Shown piece by piece: positions 28,562-36,956 of a DNA stretch of 64,000 bases (the first letter of the stretch is position 1; every line of letters begins with the position of its first letter). The DNA is taken from positions 1,736,001-1,800,000 of the forward strand of contig NZ_CP132204.1 of NCBI RefSeq assembly GCF_030718995.1, given 5' to 3'. The notes below the pieces were generated by a model that was not told the DNA's origin, ran no database searches, and saw only the letters and a program-made list of their open reading frames with translations. The translations under genes and the position numbers were made by a program. This DNA is from Arthrobacter oryzae (GTDB taxonomy: Bacteria; Actinomycetota; Actinomycetes; Actinomycetales; Micrococcaceae).

Positions 28562-29278
28562 GTGACAGCTGCCGAGTATGCCGTTATCGTCGGGGTGATC
28601 TTCCTGGCCGCATGCCTGCAGGCGTCCAGCGGCTTCGGCATGGGCATGCTGGCGGCGCCGGTGATCGCGATGGTGGATCCGGCATTGCTTCCCGCCACGC
28701 TGATCCTCCTCGCGCTGTTGGTGACCGTCATGGTGACTGTGCGGGAACGCCAAAGCCTGGACCTCCGGGGTACTGGCTGGGCCCTGGTGGGCCGGATTCC
28801 CGGGAGTTTCCTGGGCGCGTGGCTGGTGGCGGCGCTGTCGAAGGACGGACTGGCCTGGGTGGTGGTGGCCGTGGTGCTTACAGGACTGGTCCTGGCGGGC
28901 AGGGGCTGGGCTCCCCGGCCGGCACCGGCCACCCTGATCGCTGCCGGCGCGGCCTCCGGCATCATGGGCACGGCCACTTCGATCGGCGGACCTCCCATGG
29001 CGTTGGTCTGGCAGGGGCATGATGGTCCCAGACTGCGCGGCACCATGAGCGCCTTCTTTATGGTGGGTTCGACAATTTCGATGGTGATGCTTTGGCTGAC
29101 CGGTGCCGTCACGGCAGAGATGCTGGCACTGGCGCTATGGATGGTTCCGGCGGCTGTTGGCGGCTACGCCGCATCCCGGTATGTCAACCGGTTCCTCAAC
29201 CCCGCGCGCCTGAAAGCGATTGCCTTCGGCGCGTCGGCGCTGGGAAGCACCCTGCTGATCGTGCAGCTGGTCCTGTAG
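28562..29278 (+). CDS. TauE/SafE-family membrane protein
   Basis: Membrane protein of 238 aa with about seven to eight hydrophobic segments; the family exports sulfite, sulfoacetate or other organic anions. ACLQASSGFGMGMLAAPVIAM and IMGTATSIGGPPMALVWQ are typical motifs. The GTG start, 10 bases after the DppF-type stop, suggests co-transcription with the importer. Its stop adjoins the stop of the convergent dehydrogenase. Confidence 0.85.
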   Translation: MTAAEYAVIVGVIFLAACLQASSGFGMGMLAAPVIAMVDPALLPATLILLALLVTVMVTVRERQSLDLRGTGWALVGRIPGSFLGAWLVAALSKDGLAWVVVAVVLTGLVLAGRGWAPRPAPATLIAAGAASGIMGTATSIGGPPMALVWQGHDGPRLRGTMSAFFMVGSTISMVMLWLTGAVTAEMLALALWMVPAAVGGYAASRYVNRFLNPARLKAIAFGASALGSTLLIVQLVL

Positions 29279-30310
29279 CTATCGAGCTGAAACGGGACGC
29301 GCCACCAGGTTCACCAGCTCCTCGCCGCGGGCGAGCCGCCCGATGTTGGCTGCAATATCGGCCGCCCTGCGTTCAAACGTGATGCGTGCATGGCCGGAAT
29401 GGTGCGGGGTCAGCACCGTGTTCAGCAGGGATGCGAAAGGCAGTTCCGCCGGCGGAACGACGCCGTCCGCGGGGGCTCCCCACCAGACGTCCAGGCCGGC
29501 CCCGGCGATGCGCCGGTCCTCCAGCGCTGCATACAGCGCCGCCTGGTCAACAACCGGGCCGCGGGCCACGTTGATCAGGAAAGCCGACGGTTTCATGGCA
29601 GCCAGTTCAGCCGCCCCGATCATCCCTTCCGTTCCGGAATCCAGCGGTACTGTGACCACCACGACGTCGGACGCGGCCAGGAGCTCATGAAGCTGGTGAT
29701 CTCCGCCCACCCAGTCGAGCCCCACGCCGTCCGGGAGACCGGCGTCGGGGTTCCGCCGGACAGCGCGCACCTTCATGCCCAGCGCCCCGGCCACGCGGGC
29801 CACTTCGGCGCCGATGGACCCGAGGCCCACCAGTCCCAGTGTCAGGTCGGCAAGGACGGGGTGGAACGGAACGTCGTCGGCCGTGGCAATAGTGCGCCAC
29901 TGCCCCTGGCGGACTTCGCGGTCGGCATCGGCAACCCTGCGCGACAGCATCAGGGTGACCATTAGGACGTGCTCGGCGATGGGCCGCGCGTGGTGGAAGG
30001 TGTTGGCCACGATCGCCGCCGGTGCCAGGTGCGGGAAGGAAATCTTGTCGTGGCCTGCGCCCGTGACATGAACCAGCCGCACGCGGCCGGCAGCCTCCCC
30101 TTCCACGGGGCCGAGGGAGGAGCAAACCACGACGTCGGCGTCCGCCAGGGCGTCCAGCCGCCGTTGGGGAGTCCAAGCCGCCGCCATGTCCCACTGGTGA
30201 ATGCCGCCGTCGGCCTTCAACCGGTCCTCGAAGCGGCTGATAATCGGGTCGGTGACCACGATCTTCAGTGATTCAGGGCGGTCCGGAGCCTGGCCCCCGG
30301 TGGTTACCAC
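29279..30310 (-). CDS. 2-hydroxyacid dehydrogenase family protein, formate-dehydrogenase-like active site
   Basis: Predicted NAD(P)-dependent dehydrogenase of 343 aa. The Rossmann motif GLGSIGAEVARVAGAL and catalytic Arg in NVARGPVVDQ and His in LTPHHSGH are present. The usual catalytic Glu (in the xEP motif) is replaced: the sequence reads LDVWWGAP, so the site is Ala. NAD formate dehydrogenases have DVWFPQP with Gln there, so this is closest in shape to that branch, but not identical. The GTG start overlaps the stop of the upstream glucarate-dehydratase-like gene by 7 bases, so they form one operon. Confidence 0.8.
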   Translation of the reverse strand: MVTTGGQAPDRPESLKIVVTDPIISRFEDRLKADGGIHQWDMAAAWTPQRRLDALADADVVVCSSLGPVEGEAAGRVRLVHVTGAGHDKISFPHLAPAAIVANTFHHARPIAEHVLMVTLMLSRRVADADREVRQGQWRTIATADDVPFHPVLADLTLGLVGLGSIGAEVARVAGALGMKVRAVRRNPDAGLPDGVGLDWVGGDHQLHELLAASDVVVVTVPLDSGTEGMIGAAELAAMKPSAFLINVARGPVVDQAALYAALEDRRIAGAGLDVWWGAPADGVVPPAELPFASLLNTVLTPHHSGHARITFERRAADIAANIGRLARGEELVNLVARPVSAR

Positions 30311-31605
30311 CGGGGACCCTGAAGCTCGTAGGAGGGATGCAGGCGCTGCATGTATCCGGTGTCATCCCTGCTCCTGATCCCGCAGTCCAAGTACTGGCGG
30401 TGCAGGCGTTCCAGGGCGTCATGGTCCACCTCAATACCCAGGCCAGGACCTGTGGGGACCTTGACGCCGCCGTCCTTGAACGTGAACACACCGCCGGCAA
30501 TGACGTCCTCCGACGGGTCCTTCCACGGCCAGTGGGTGTCGCACGCGTAGTCGAGGTTGGGCGTAGCCGCCGCCAAATGGATCATCGCGGCAAGGCTTAT
30601 GCCCAGGTGCGAGTTGGAATGCATGGACAGCCCCAGGCCGAACGTCTCGGTAATGCCGGCCAGGAACTGGGTCCGGCGGAGGCCGCCCCAGAAGTGGTGG
30701 TCTGAAAGGATGACGTCCACGGCGCCCGCAGCCAGGGCGGGTGCCACGTCCGCGAAGCTGACCACGCACATGTTGGTGGCCAGGGGCATGTCCACCTCGC
30801 GGCGCACGGCTGCCATGCCCTCAATGCCGGGCGTGGGGTCCTCGAGATACTCCAGGACCCCGTGGAGTTCCTTGCCCACGCGGATGGAGGTCTCCACCGT
30901 CCAGGCGCCGTTGGGATCGATCCTGAGCGGAAGGTCGGGGAACTCCGCACGGAGGGCCTGGATGGCCGCAATCTCTTCTTCCGGTGCGAACACGCCCGCC
31001 TTCAGTTTGAGTGCGCTGAAACCGTAGCGGTCCACCATGGTCCGGGCCTGCTGCACAATCCCGGCCGGGTCCAGGGCAGCACCCCAGGCGTCGTGTTCCT
31101 GGCCGGGGTGGCCCGCCCACTTGTAGAACAGGTACCCGCTGAACTGCACGGAGCCGCGGACGGCGCCGCCCAGGAGGTCGCTGACCGGCCTGCCAAGCAG
31201 TTTGCCCTGGATATCCAGCGCCGCGACGTCGAACGCGGACAGCACGCGGTCGGCTGTGCTCGAACCGGTGACCATGCCGCTCATGCCGTGGCCGCCCTGG
31301 ATGGTGTCCTGCTGCAGTGCCGTGGCGATCCGGCTGCGCAGCACGTTGATGTTGAAAACGTCCGTGCCGGGCACGGCCGCAGCTGCGAGCCGGAGCCGGG
31401 CAATGTGGCCGGCATCGCCATAGGTTTCACCGAAGCCCGATACGCCGGCATCCGTCCGGACCTCCACGATGGCCCGCAGCGCGAACGGCTCGTGAACGCC
31501 AACGGTGTTCAGGAGCGGCGGGTCCTTGAAGGCCACCGGCGTGATGGAGACGCCCGTAATCCTGGCCTGGTTGACGTACTGGGCGGGATCGTATGCCTGG
31601 TCCAC
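30304..31605 (-). CDS. enolase-superfamily dehydratase, glucarate dehydratase-like
   Basis: Predicted aldarate dehydratase of 433 aa. The barrel motifs of the glucarate dehydratase group are visible: KLKAG (Lys-x-Lys), IDPNGAW, LEDPTPG, TNMCV, DHHFWGG and MHSNSHLGIS. It differs from the canonical GudD in this window (LEDPTPG and SDHHFW against AEDPCG and ADPHFW), so the substrate may differ. I chose GTG 31605 because AAGGAG lies 9 bases before it. It is divergent from a LysR gene and shares the sugar-acid promoter element. Confidence 0.87.
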   Translation of the reverse strand: MDQAYDPAQYVNQARITGVSITPVAFKDPPLLNTVGVHEPFALRAIVEVRTDAGVSGFGETYGDAGHIARLRLAAAAVPGTDVFNINVLRSRIATALQQDTIQGGHGMSGMVTGSSTADRVLSAFDVAALDIQGKLLGRPVSDLLGGAVRGSVQFSGYLFYKWAGHPGQEHDAWGAALDPAGIVQQARTMVDRYGFSALKLKAGVFAPEEEIAAIQALRAEFPDLPLRIDPNGAWTVETSIRVGKELHGVLEYLEDPTPGIEGMAAVRREVDMPLATNMCVVSFADVAPALAAGAVDVILSDHHFWGGLRRTQFLAGITETFGLGLSMHSNSHLGISLAAMIHLAAATPNLDYACDTHWPWKDPSEDVIAGGVFTFKDGGVKVPTGPGLGIEVDHDALERLHRQYLDCGIRSRDDTGYMQRLHPSYELQGPRW

Positions 31606-31658
31606 AGCGCTGTGCTCCTTGGGTTGCCTCGGGGTTGATTTACCTGCTCCGTTCACCG

Positions 31659-31703
31659 ACCATAAGGGGAGTCATCGATCCAAGTCCAAGCTAATTTATG
31701 CAC
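31659..31703 (-). promoter_or_regulatory. candidate promoter with shared GTCYAA-N10-GCAY element (glucarate-dehydratase-like)
   Basis: Minus-strand TTGGAC (31689-31684) and TATGGT (31664-31659) are 19 bases apart. GTCCAA-N10-GCAC spans 31684-31703, between the leftward dehydratase and the rightward LysR gene. Confidence 0.55.
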
Positions 31704-31726
31704 TCAACAATTCAGTAAAGGTATGA

Positions 31727-32662
31727 ATGTTTTCCCTTCCGCAGTTAGAGGCGTTCGTGGCCGTGGCTGAAGAGCTCCACTTCGGCGCCGCGGCTGAGCG
31801 GCTCAACATGACCCAGCCGCCGCTGAGCCGCCAGATCCAGATGCTCGAGAAGAAGCTGGGGACCCAGCTCTTCGGCCGTACCAGCAGGAAAGTGGAGCTG
31901 ACCGCCGCGGGCGCCACCCTGCTGCCGAGGGCACGCCAGATCCTGGATATGTGCATCAAGACCGACATGGATGTCCGCCGGGTTTCCTCCGGTGAGGCGG
32001 GCGCCATCACAGTGGGGTACACGGCCATAGCCGGCCAGAGCGCATTGCCGCTGATGCTGCGGCGGGCTGCGGAGGGGATGCCGGGAGTGTCCTTTGTGCT
32101 CCGGGAACTGGTCTCAACGGACCAGATGGACGGTTTGGTGAAGGGCAGCGTGGACATCGGCCTGTTGCGGCCCATCGTCGCCCGGCCGGGGGTGGTGTCC
32201 CGGCCGCTCATGCAGGACCGGCTGGTGGTGGCGCTGCCCGAGGGGAGTGCGCTGCTGGGCAACATGGCGCCGCGGCAGGGGGAGCCGCTGCCGCTCGGAT
32301 CCCTGGACAGGCTGCCGTTGCTGATGTACTCCACCAAGGAGGCCCGGTACTTCCATGATCTGGTGCTGCGGCTGTTCGCCAGCGCCGGCGCCCACGCCAA
32401 CATCACCCAGTACGCCAGCCAGGTCCCGGCGCTTCTGGCTTTCGTCCAGGCCGGCCTGGGGGTGACGCTTGTCCCCGCCTCGGCCATGGCTTTCGCCCCC
32501 GCCGGAGTGGAATTCCGTGAAATTGACGGTCGGCACGGCATCCAGCAGCTGAACCGCGTGGACCTGGAGCTGGCGTGGAACGAAGAAACAGCCAATCCCG
32601 CCGTCCTGCGGCTGCTGCGGCTGATCGACACGCCTGAGCGGCCGGCTGACTCCAACGCGTGA
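31727..32662 (+). CDS. LysR-family transcriptional regulator
   Basis: Regulator of 311 aa with an N-terminal winged helix (LEAFVAVAEELHFGAAAERLNMTQPPLSRQIQ) and a periplasmic-binding-like effector domain. It is divergent from the glucarate-dehydratase-like gene, the usual layout for a LysR activator and its target. Its DNA-binding helix is nearly identical to that of the LysR protein at 44648-45532, which fits the shared promoter element. Confidence 0.92.
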   Translation: MFSLPQLEAFVAVAEELHFGAAAERLNMTQPPLSRQIQMLEKKLGTQLFGRTSRKVELTAAGATLLPRARQILDMCIKTDMDVRRVSSGEAGAITVGYTAIAGQSALPLMLRRAAEGMPGVSFVLRELVSTDQMDGLVKGSVDIGLLRPIVARPGVVSRPLMQDRLVVALPEGSALLGNMAPRQGEPLPLGSLDRLPLLMYSTKEARYFHDLVLRLFASAGAHANITQYASQVPALLAFVQAGLGVTLVPASAMAFAPAGVEFREIDGRHGIQQLNRVDLELAWNEETANPAVLRLLRLIDTPERPADSNA

Positions 32663-32724
32663 GCTCTAACGCGTGAGCGGCAGGCGCTGAACCGCACGCG
32701 CCGCCAGCAGCGGCGACACGCGCC

Positions 32725-33420
32725 CTACTGGCGTCCGGCCCTGAGCCGGCGCCTTGAGTTGGCCAGGTGGCTGCGCATGGCGGCCGACGACGACGGCCCG
32801 TCCCCTTCCGCAATGGCCGCGTAGATGGATTCGTGCTCGTGGACCACCTGTTCGAAGTGCTCGCGGGCATAGTGTTCGTCACCGGTCATCAGCCGGGTGC
32901 GGGGCATCGCGATCATGGTCTGGCCCAGTGACGCCAGGCAGTCCGAGTAGAAGGGGTTTCCGGACGCGGCGGCGATGGCCTTGTGGAATTCGTAGTCGGA
33001 CTTCATCGCGTGCGCCGGATGGTCGCCGCTTGCGGTGAACTCTTCCAGTGCGGTCAGGACCGCTTTTAGCTGCCGGTCCGTGCGGTTGCGGGCGGCCAGG
33101 GCGGCAGCTTCTGCCTCAACGCCCATCCGGAACTCGAGCAGGTGGAGCCGGTCCTCGAGGCTGGTCACCGGCCGGCCGCCGGAGGAGTGCGGATCACCGG
33201 GGCGGGGCGGGGTCAGCGCGAAGCTGCCCCGCCCGCGTTCGGTTTCCACCAGGCCCTCGGCTTGGAGCCGGATCAGGGCTGCCCGGACCACCGTGCGGCT
33301 GACGCCGAACTCGCCGATGAGGGTGTTCTCGCTCGGCAGTTTGTCGCCGGGCTGGATGACGCCGTCGACGATGCGCGTGCGAAGATCGGCGGCGAGGTCC
33401 GCGGTCAGGTTCCGGCTCAT
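32725..33420 (-). CDS. GntR-family regulator with FCD domain
   Basis: Regulator of 231 aa: GntR winged helix with PGDKLPSENTLIGEFGVSRTVVRAALIRLQAEGLVETERGRGSF, then an all-helical FCD ligand domain. It follows the talarate/galactarate-dehydratase-like gene by 10 bases on the same strand, so it is likely co-transcribed and self-regulating through the operator at 34605-34633. Sugar acids are typical effectors of this group. Confidence 0.92.
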   Translation of the reverse strand: MSRNLTADLAADLRTRIVDGVIQPGDKLPSENTLIGEFGVSRTVVRAALIRLQAEGLVETERGRGSFALTPPRPGDPHSSGGRPVTSLEDRLHLLEFRMGVEAEAAALAARNRTDRQLKAVLTALEEFTASGDHPAHAMKSDYEFHKAIAAASGNPFYSDCLASLGQTMIAMPRTRLMTGDEHYAREHFEQVVHEHESIYAAIAEGDGPSSSAAMRSHLANSRRRLRAGRQ

Positions 33421-33430
33421 GCGTTCAAGG

Positions 33431-34558
33431 TTACGCGCCGAACTCCGCGGAATCGGTGGTCCAGGCGCGGGCCTGGTCGCTGAGGGTCACGCCGAGTCCC
33501 GGGCGGTCCGGAACCAGCATGCGGCCGTTCTTGGTTTCGAGGCGCTCGTTGAACAGGGGGTCGAGCCAGTCGAAGTGTTCCACCCACGGTTCGCGGGGGT
33601 AAGCGGCGGCAAGGTGCAGGTGGATTTCCATGGCGAAGTGCGGTGCGAGGCCCAGGCCCCGCTCGTCCGCCAGGGCGGCCAGGCGCAGGAACTGGGTGAT
33701 GCCGCCGACGCGGGGTGCGTCGGGCTGGATGATGTCGCAGCCGTTGGCGTTGATCAGGCCCTTGTGCTCGGCCACCGATGCCAGCATCTCGCCGGTGGCG
33801 ATGGGCGTGTCCAGTACGTTGGCCAGGTGCGCGTGCCCCTCGAAGTCATAGGCGTCCAGCGGCTCTTCGATCCAGATCAGGTTGAATTCCTCCAGCTGCC
33901 GGCCCATCCGAAGCGCGGTTGCGCGGTCCCACTGCTGGTTGGCGTCCACCATCAACGGCACGTCCCAGCCGATGTGTTCGCGGATGCCGGCCACGCGGCG
34001 CAGGTCCTCTTTGCTGTCGGGCAGGCCAACCTTGATCTTGATGCCGCCGATGCCGTCGTCGATGGACTGGGTGGCGCGGGCCTTGACCTCATCCAGCGAG
34101 GAGTTGAGGAAGCCGCCGGACGTGTTGTAGGTCTGCACGGAGTCGCGGTAGGAACCCAGGAGCTTTGCGAGGGGAAGGCCGGCGCGCTTGGCCTTGAGGT
34201 CGTAGAGGGCGATATCGATGGCGGCAAGGGCCTGCGTGGCCACACCGGAGCGGCCCACTGATGCGCCGGCCCAGAGCAGTTTGGTGTAGATCTTGCCGAT
34301 GTCGTTGGGGTCCTCGCCGATGATCCCCTCGGCCACCTCCTTGGCATGCGCGTACTGGGCGGGGCCGCCGGCCCGCTTGGAGTAGCTGAAGCCGATGCCG
34401 CTGTGGCCCTGCTCGGTGGTGATTTCGGCGAACAGGAAGGCCACCTCGGTCATGGGCTTCTGGCGGCCGGTGAACACCTTGGCATCGCTGATCGGCACGG
34501 CGAGGGGCAGCCTTGCGGTGGAAAGTTTGACGTGGCGGATGAGGTCTACGGTGCTCAA
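33431..34558 (-). CDS. enolase-superfamily dehydratase, L-talarate/galactarate dehydratase-like
   Basis: Predicted aldarate dehydratase of 375 aa. It has GGIKIKVG (Lys-x-Lys), DANQQWD, IEEPLDAYDFEGHA, GEML and the C-terminal APHFAMEIHLHLAAAYP with the general-base His. These fit the talarate/galactarate dehydratase group of the mandelate racemase subgroup. I chose the TTG at 34558 because GAGGAG lies five bases upstream, and because the longer frame runs across the promoter. It heads an operon with the GntR regulator. Confidence 0.87.
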   Translation of the reverse strand: MSTVDLIRHVKLSTARLPLAVPISDAKVFTGRQKPMTEVAFLFAEITTEQGHSGIGFSYSKRAGGPAQYAHAKEVAEGIIGEDPNDIGKIYTKLLWAGASVGRSGVATQALAAIDIALYDLKAKRAGLPLAKLLGSYRDSVQTYNTSGGFLNSSLDEVKARATQSIDDGIGGIKIKVGLPDSKEDLRRVAGIREHIGWDVPLMVDANQQWDRATALRMGRQLEEFNLIWIEEPLDAYDFEGHAHLANVLDTPIATGEMLASVAEHKGLINANGCDIIQPDAPRVGGITQFLRLAALADERGLGLAPHFAMEIHLHLAAAYPREPWVEHFDWLDPLFNERLETKNGRMLVPDRPGLGVTLSDQARAWTTDSAEFGA

Positions 34559-34604
34559 GGGGGCTCCTCGGAATCGGAAGGGGGCAACGTCGCCCGCACC
34601 CCTT

Positions 34605-34633
34605 ATGCTACAAGTTGGCAACTTATATTACAA
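34605..34633 (-). promoter_or_regulatory. promoter and operator of the dehydratase-gntR operon
   Basis: Minus-strand -35 TTGTAA (34633-34628) and -10 TAGCAT (34610-34605) have a 17-base spacer. Within the spacer lies the palindrome AAGTTG-G-CAACTT (34612-34624, plus strand). A regulator bound there would block the promoter, consistent with GntR autoregulation. ACTTGTA also occurs twice around the site. Confidence 0.65.
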
Positions 34634-34639
34634 GTAGTG

Positions 34640-35155
34640 CTTTCCGCAGACGAAACGGCTGGCGGCGGCGTCGTTCGTCAGGACACGGGGCTGGGATAGC
34701 GGCATTCCAGAGCCGTCACTGGACCCAGAACCTTAGCCCTGACGCCCAACATCACCTAAGGGACAGTGAGGAAGCTCTTAGGATCCTCGACACGACAGAG
34801 CCCCCGCCAGCCCGTATGCCGGAATGCATCCTGGAACGAACCGCTGCGGGGGTCAGAAGGGCGTGCGCGTACGCCCCGCCCGTGTCGCCGCTGCCGATCC
34901 AGCTGGATCTCATCACTGGCTCACGTGACAAGCTTGTAAACATTCGTCAGATGCGGCGGCGGGAGGAATATTGTGCACCTCCGCCCCGCTACCATGAGGT
35001 CGTTGGGGGACATCTTTTTCACCGTACCGCTTTCGACGAATTCATGGTCGTGCTGCGGCAGCTGATTCCCTGCAATGCCAATCGTGCCGGAACCGCAGCC
35101 GTTTCCTAAGTTTCGGAGCCGGGTTAAGCCCGGAATTCCTGACGAAAGCAGACCA
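34640..35155. other. gene-poor left boundary of the AvrD module
   Basis: More than 500 bases without a supported gene. One open frame (34615-35109, plus) has no recognisable domain and no ribosome site. CCTAAG (34755-34760) and CTTAGG (34777-34782) form a short inverted repeat. This is where the accessory module joins the sugar-acid genes, so remnants of an insertion are possible, but I see no transposase or att site. Confidence 0.4.
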
Positions 35156-36013
35156 ATGACACAGCTGATTACTGAAACCCCTACATTCGCTGTTCCCCGT
35201 GAGAGTGATGAAGGCGAGGCCCGCCGGCAACGGCTGGCACGGTTTCTTCGTGCCCGCCGCGAACAGCTGCGGCCCCAGGATGTAGGACTGCCCAGCAGCA
35301 ACCGGAGGCGCACCCCTGGGCTCCGCCGGGAGGAGGTTGCTGTCCTCGCCAATGTTGGCGTCACTTGGTACACCTGGCTCGAACAGGGGCGGGACATTGG
35401 GGTCTCATCGGACGTCATTGACGCGATCGGACAGGCTTTGCGGCTGGAAGAAGGAGACCTTGAGCACCTGTACGAGCTGGCCGGAAAACAGCAGCCAGTC
35501 CGCCGGTCGGCGGTGGCCGAAGTACGCGCAATCATGTCCCGGACTTTGGCCGGTTTCACACACTCACCGGCGTACGCAGTGGATAGGTACTGGAACGTCA
35601 TCGCAACGAACGAGCTGGCAGAGTACGTCTTCGGTATCAGCGTCGGCTCCAACTGCCTTGAAGCCTTTTTTACGAAACCGGACGTAGCCGCGCATTACCC
35701 CCACCGGGAACTGGCCGGCCGCATGATGGCCGCCCAGTTCCACAGACAGGCCGCAATGTACGCCGGCGACCCGATCTTCGGCATGCTCGCGGACAAGATC
35801 GCTGCAGTCTCTCCCGAGTTCAAGGAGTACTGGGACAGCTACGTCGTCGGCGTTGAACCCCACGTTGATCTCGTCTTCGACCACAATCAGCTTGGACGGC
35901 TCACCCTCGAATCTGTCGTCCTCAACCCCGTCGGCGGAAATGACCTCCGCGTCTTCCTGTACCTGCCCAAAGTTGGTTCCGGCACCGCGGAAGCCCTCGC
36001 ACGTGCTGTTTGA
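35156..36013 (+). CDS. XRE-family regulator with MmyB-like ligand-binding domain
   Basis: Regulator of 285 aa. An N-terminal helix-turn-helix (RLARFLRARREQLRPQDVGLP, then TPGLRREEVAVLANVGVTWYTWLEQGRDI) is followed by a domain with AYAVDRYWNVIATNELAEYVFG, typical of the MmyB-type regulator ligand-binding family. In Streptomyces, MmyB belongs to the methylenomycin furan-signalling system. Its stop overlaps the possible TTG start of the MBL gene (TTGA), pointing to one operon. The ATG is at 35156 with only a weak ribosome site. Confidence 0.88.
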   Translation: MTQLITETPTFAVPRESDEGEARRQRLARFLRARREQLRPQDVGLPSSNRRRTPGLRREEVAVLANVGVTWYTWLEQGRDIGVSSDVIDAIGQALRLEEGDLEHLYELAGKQQPVRRSAVAEVRAIMSRTLAGFTHSPAYAVDRYWNVIATNELAEYVFGISVGSNCLEAFFTKPDVAAHYPHRELAGRMMAAQFHRQAAMYAGDPIFGMLADKIAAVSPEFKEYWDSYVVGVEPHVDLVFDHNQLGRLTLESVVLNPVGGNDLRVFLYLPKVGSGTAEALARAV

Positions 36014-36888
36014 CCACCGCCACCAAGGAGAGAACCCTGAGCCGCAGCATTAGCCCTGCCCACGTAGCACCAGAGCGCTGGAGCGCGATGCCGACCCTGC
36101 GCAGCGTCACAGTCGGCGAGTTCACCGTGACCTATCTTCCGGATGGGTACGTGCAGTTGGAACCTGACGCTTGGTTCTCCTTGCTTCCGGGCCACAGAAC
36201 CTACAGCGGGCGGGAGAAAATGATCGGGGACGACGGATTCCTCACCGGATCAATCGGGTCACTGCTCATTACCGGCGCCGGAAAGTCGCTCCTCATCGAC
36301 GCCGGCTTCGGGTCTCGCCAGCTGCCCGCGGAGCAATCCCACCCCGCACTGGGCGCCATGCATGGCGGGCAACTGGGTAGCCATGGTGTCCTACCGGACC
36401 GCCTCGACGCAGTGGCTTTCACCCACCTGCATGAGGACCACACCGGCTGGCTCAACAGCGTCACGGGGCCGGGCGCGCTGTTGGCGGCCACACCGAAGTT
36501 CGCCGGCGTGTCGGAGCTATCCGCGCATCCGGGAAAGACGGGACCGCAGTGGACCGCGATCAGCGACGGCACACAGATAATCCCTGGGGTTACGGCGCTG
36601 GCCACCCCTGGCCATACCCGCGGGCACATGTCGTACCTGATCGAGTCGCAAACCGAGCAGCTGCTGTGCTTCGGCGACGTCATGCACAGCCCGGTGCAGG
36701 TCTGGCAGCCGGAACTGAACTCGTGCTTTGAGGCCGACCCGCAGGAGTCACTCATCTCCAGAGAACGTGTCCTTAACTTCCTGTCCGAAAGCGGAGCTAT
36801 AGGAGCCGGCATGCATTTCGGAGACGTAGTGTTCGGACGCGTCGGCGCCGGGCCGGACGGGGAACGGCACTGGGAGCCGGTCTCTTAG
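36010..36888 (+). CDS. MBL-fold metallo-hydrolase (lactonase/phosphotriesterase-like)
   Basis: Predicted zinc hydrolase of up to 292 aa with the metal motif THLHEDHTGW (HxHxDH), then TPGHTRGHMSYL and LLCFGDVMHSP, giving the later His and Asp ligands. Lactonases such as AiiA and methyl-parathion hydrolase share this layout. The start is uncertain. TTG 36010 overlaps the regulator stop; a strong AAGGAG at 36025-36030 points to CTG 36037; the conserved part begins at ATG 36088. Candidate substrate: a lactone or ester made by the neighbouring AvrD protein (inference). Confidence 0.82.
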   Translation: MTTATKERTLSRSISPAHVAPERWSAMPTLRSVTVGEFTVTYLPDGYVQLEPDAWFSLLPGHRTYSGREKMIGDDGFLTGSIGSLLITGAGKSLLIDAGFGSRQLPAEQSHPALGAMHGGQLGSHGVLPDRLDAVAFTHLHEDHTGWLNSVTGPGALLAATPKFAGVSELSAHPGKTGPQWTAISDGTQIIPGVTALATPGHTRGHMSYLIESQTEQLLCFGDVMHSPVQVWQPELNSCFEADPQESLISRERVLNFLSESGAIGAGMHFGDVVFGRVGAGPDGERHWEPVS

Positions 36889-36956
36889 GGTAGTGGATCC
36901 ACCACCACCATAAAGGGACTCTGGATAGGCTGTTGCGACCCCGACAGGCTGGAAGC

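Noticed and set aside
27496..29112. 538-codon open frame antisense to the DppF-type gene and TauE
   Set aside because: High-GC shadow frame with no motif; the plus-strand genes have full catalytic motifs.
32680..32724. Terminator between lysR and gntR
   Set aside because: A short GC-rich hairpin is possible but there is no T run on either side.
34615..35109. 164-codon frame in the gap before the XRE regulator
   Set aside because: No ribosome site, no domain; its start overlaps the dehydratase operator.
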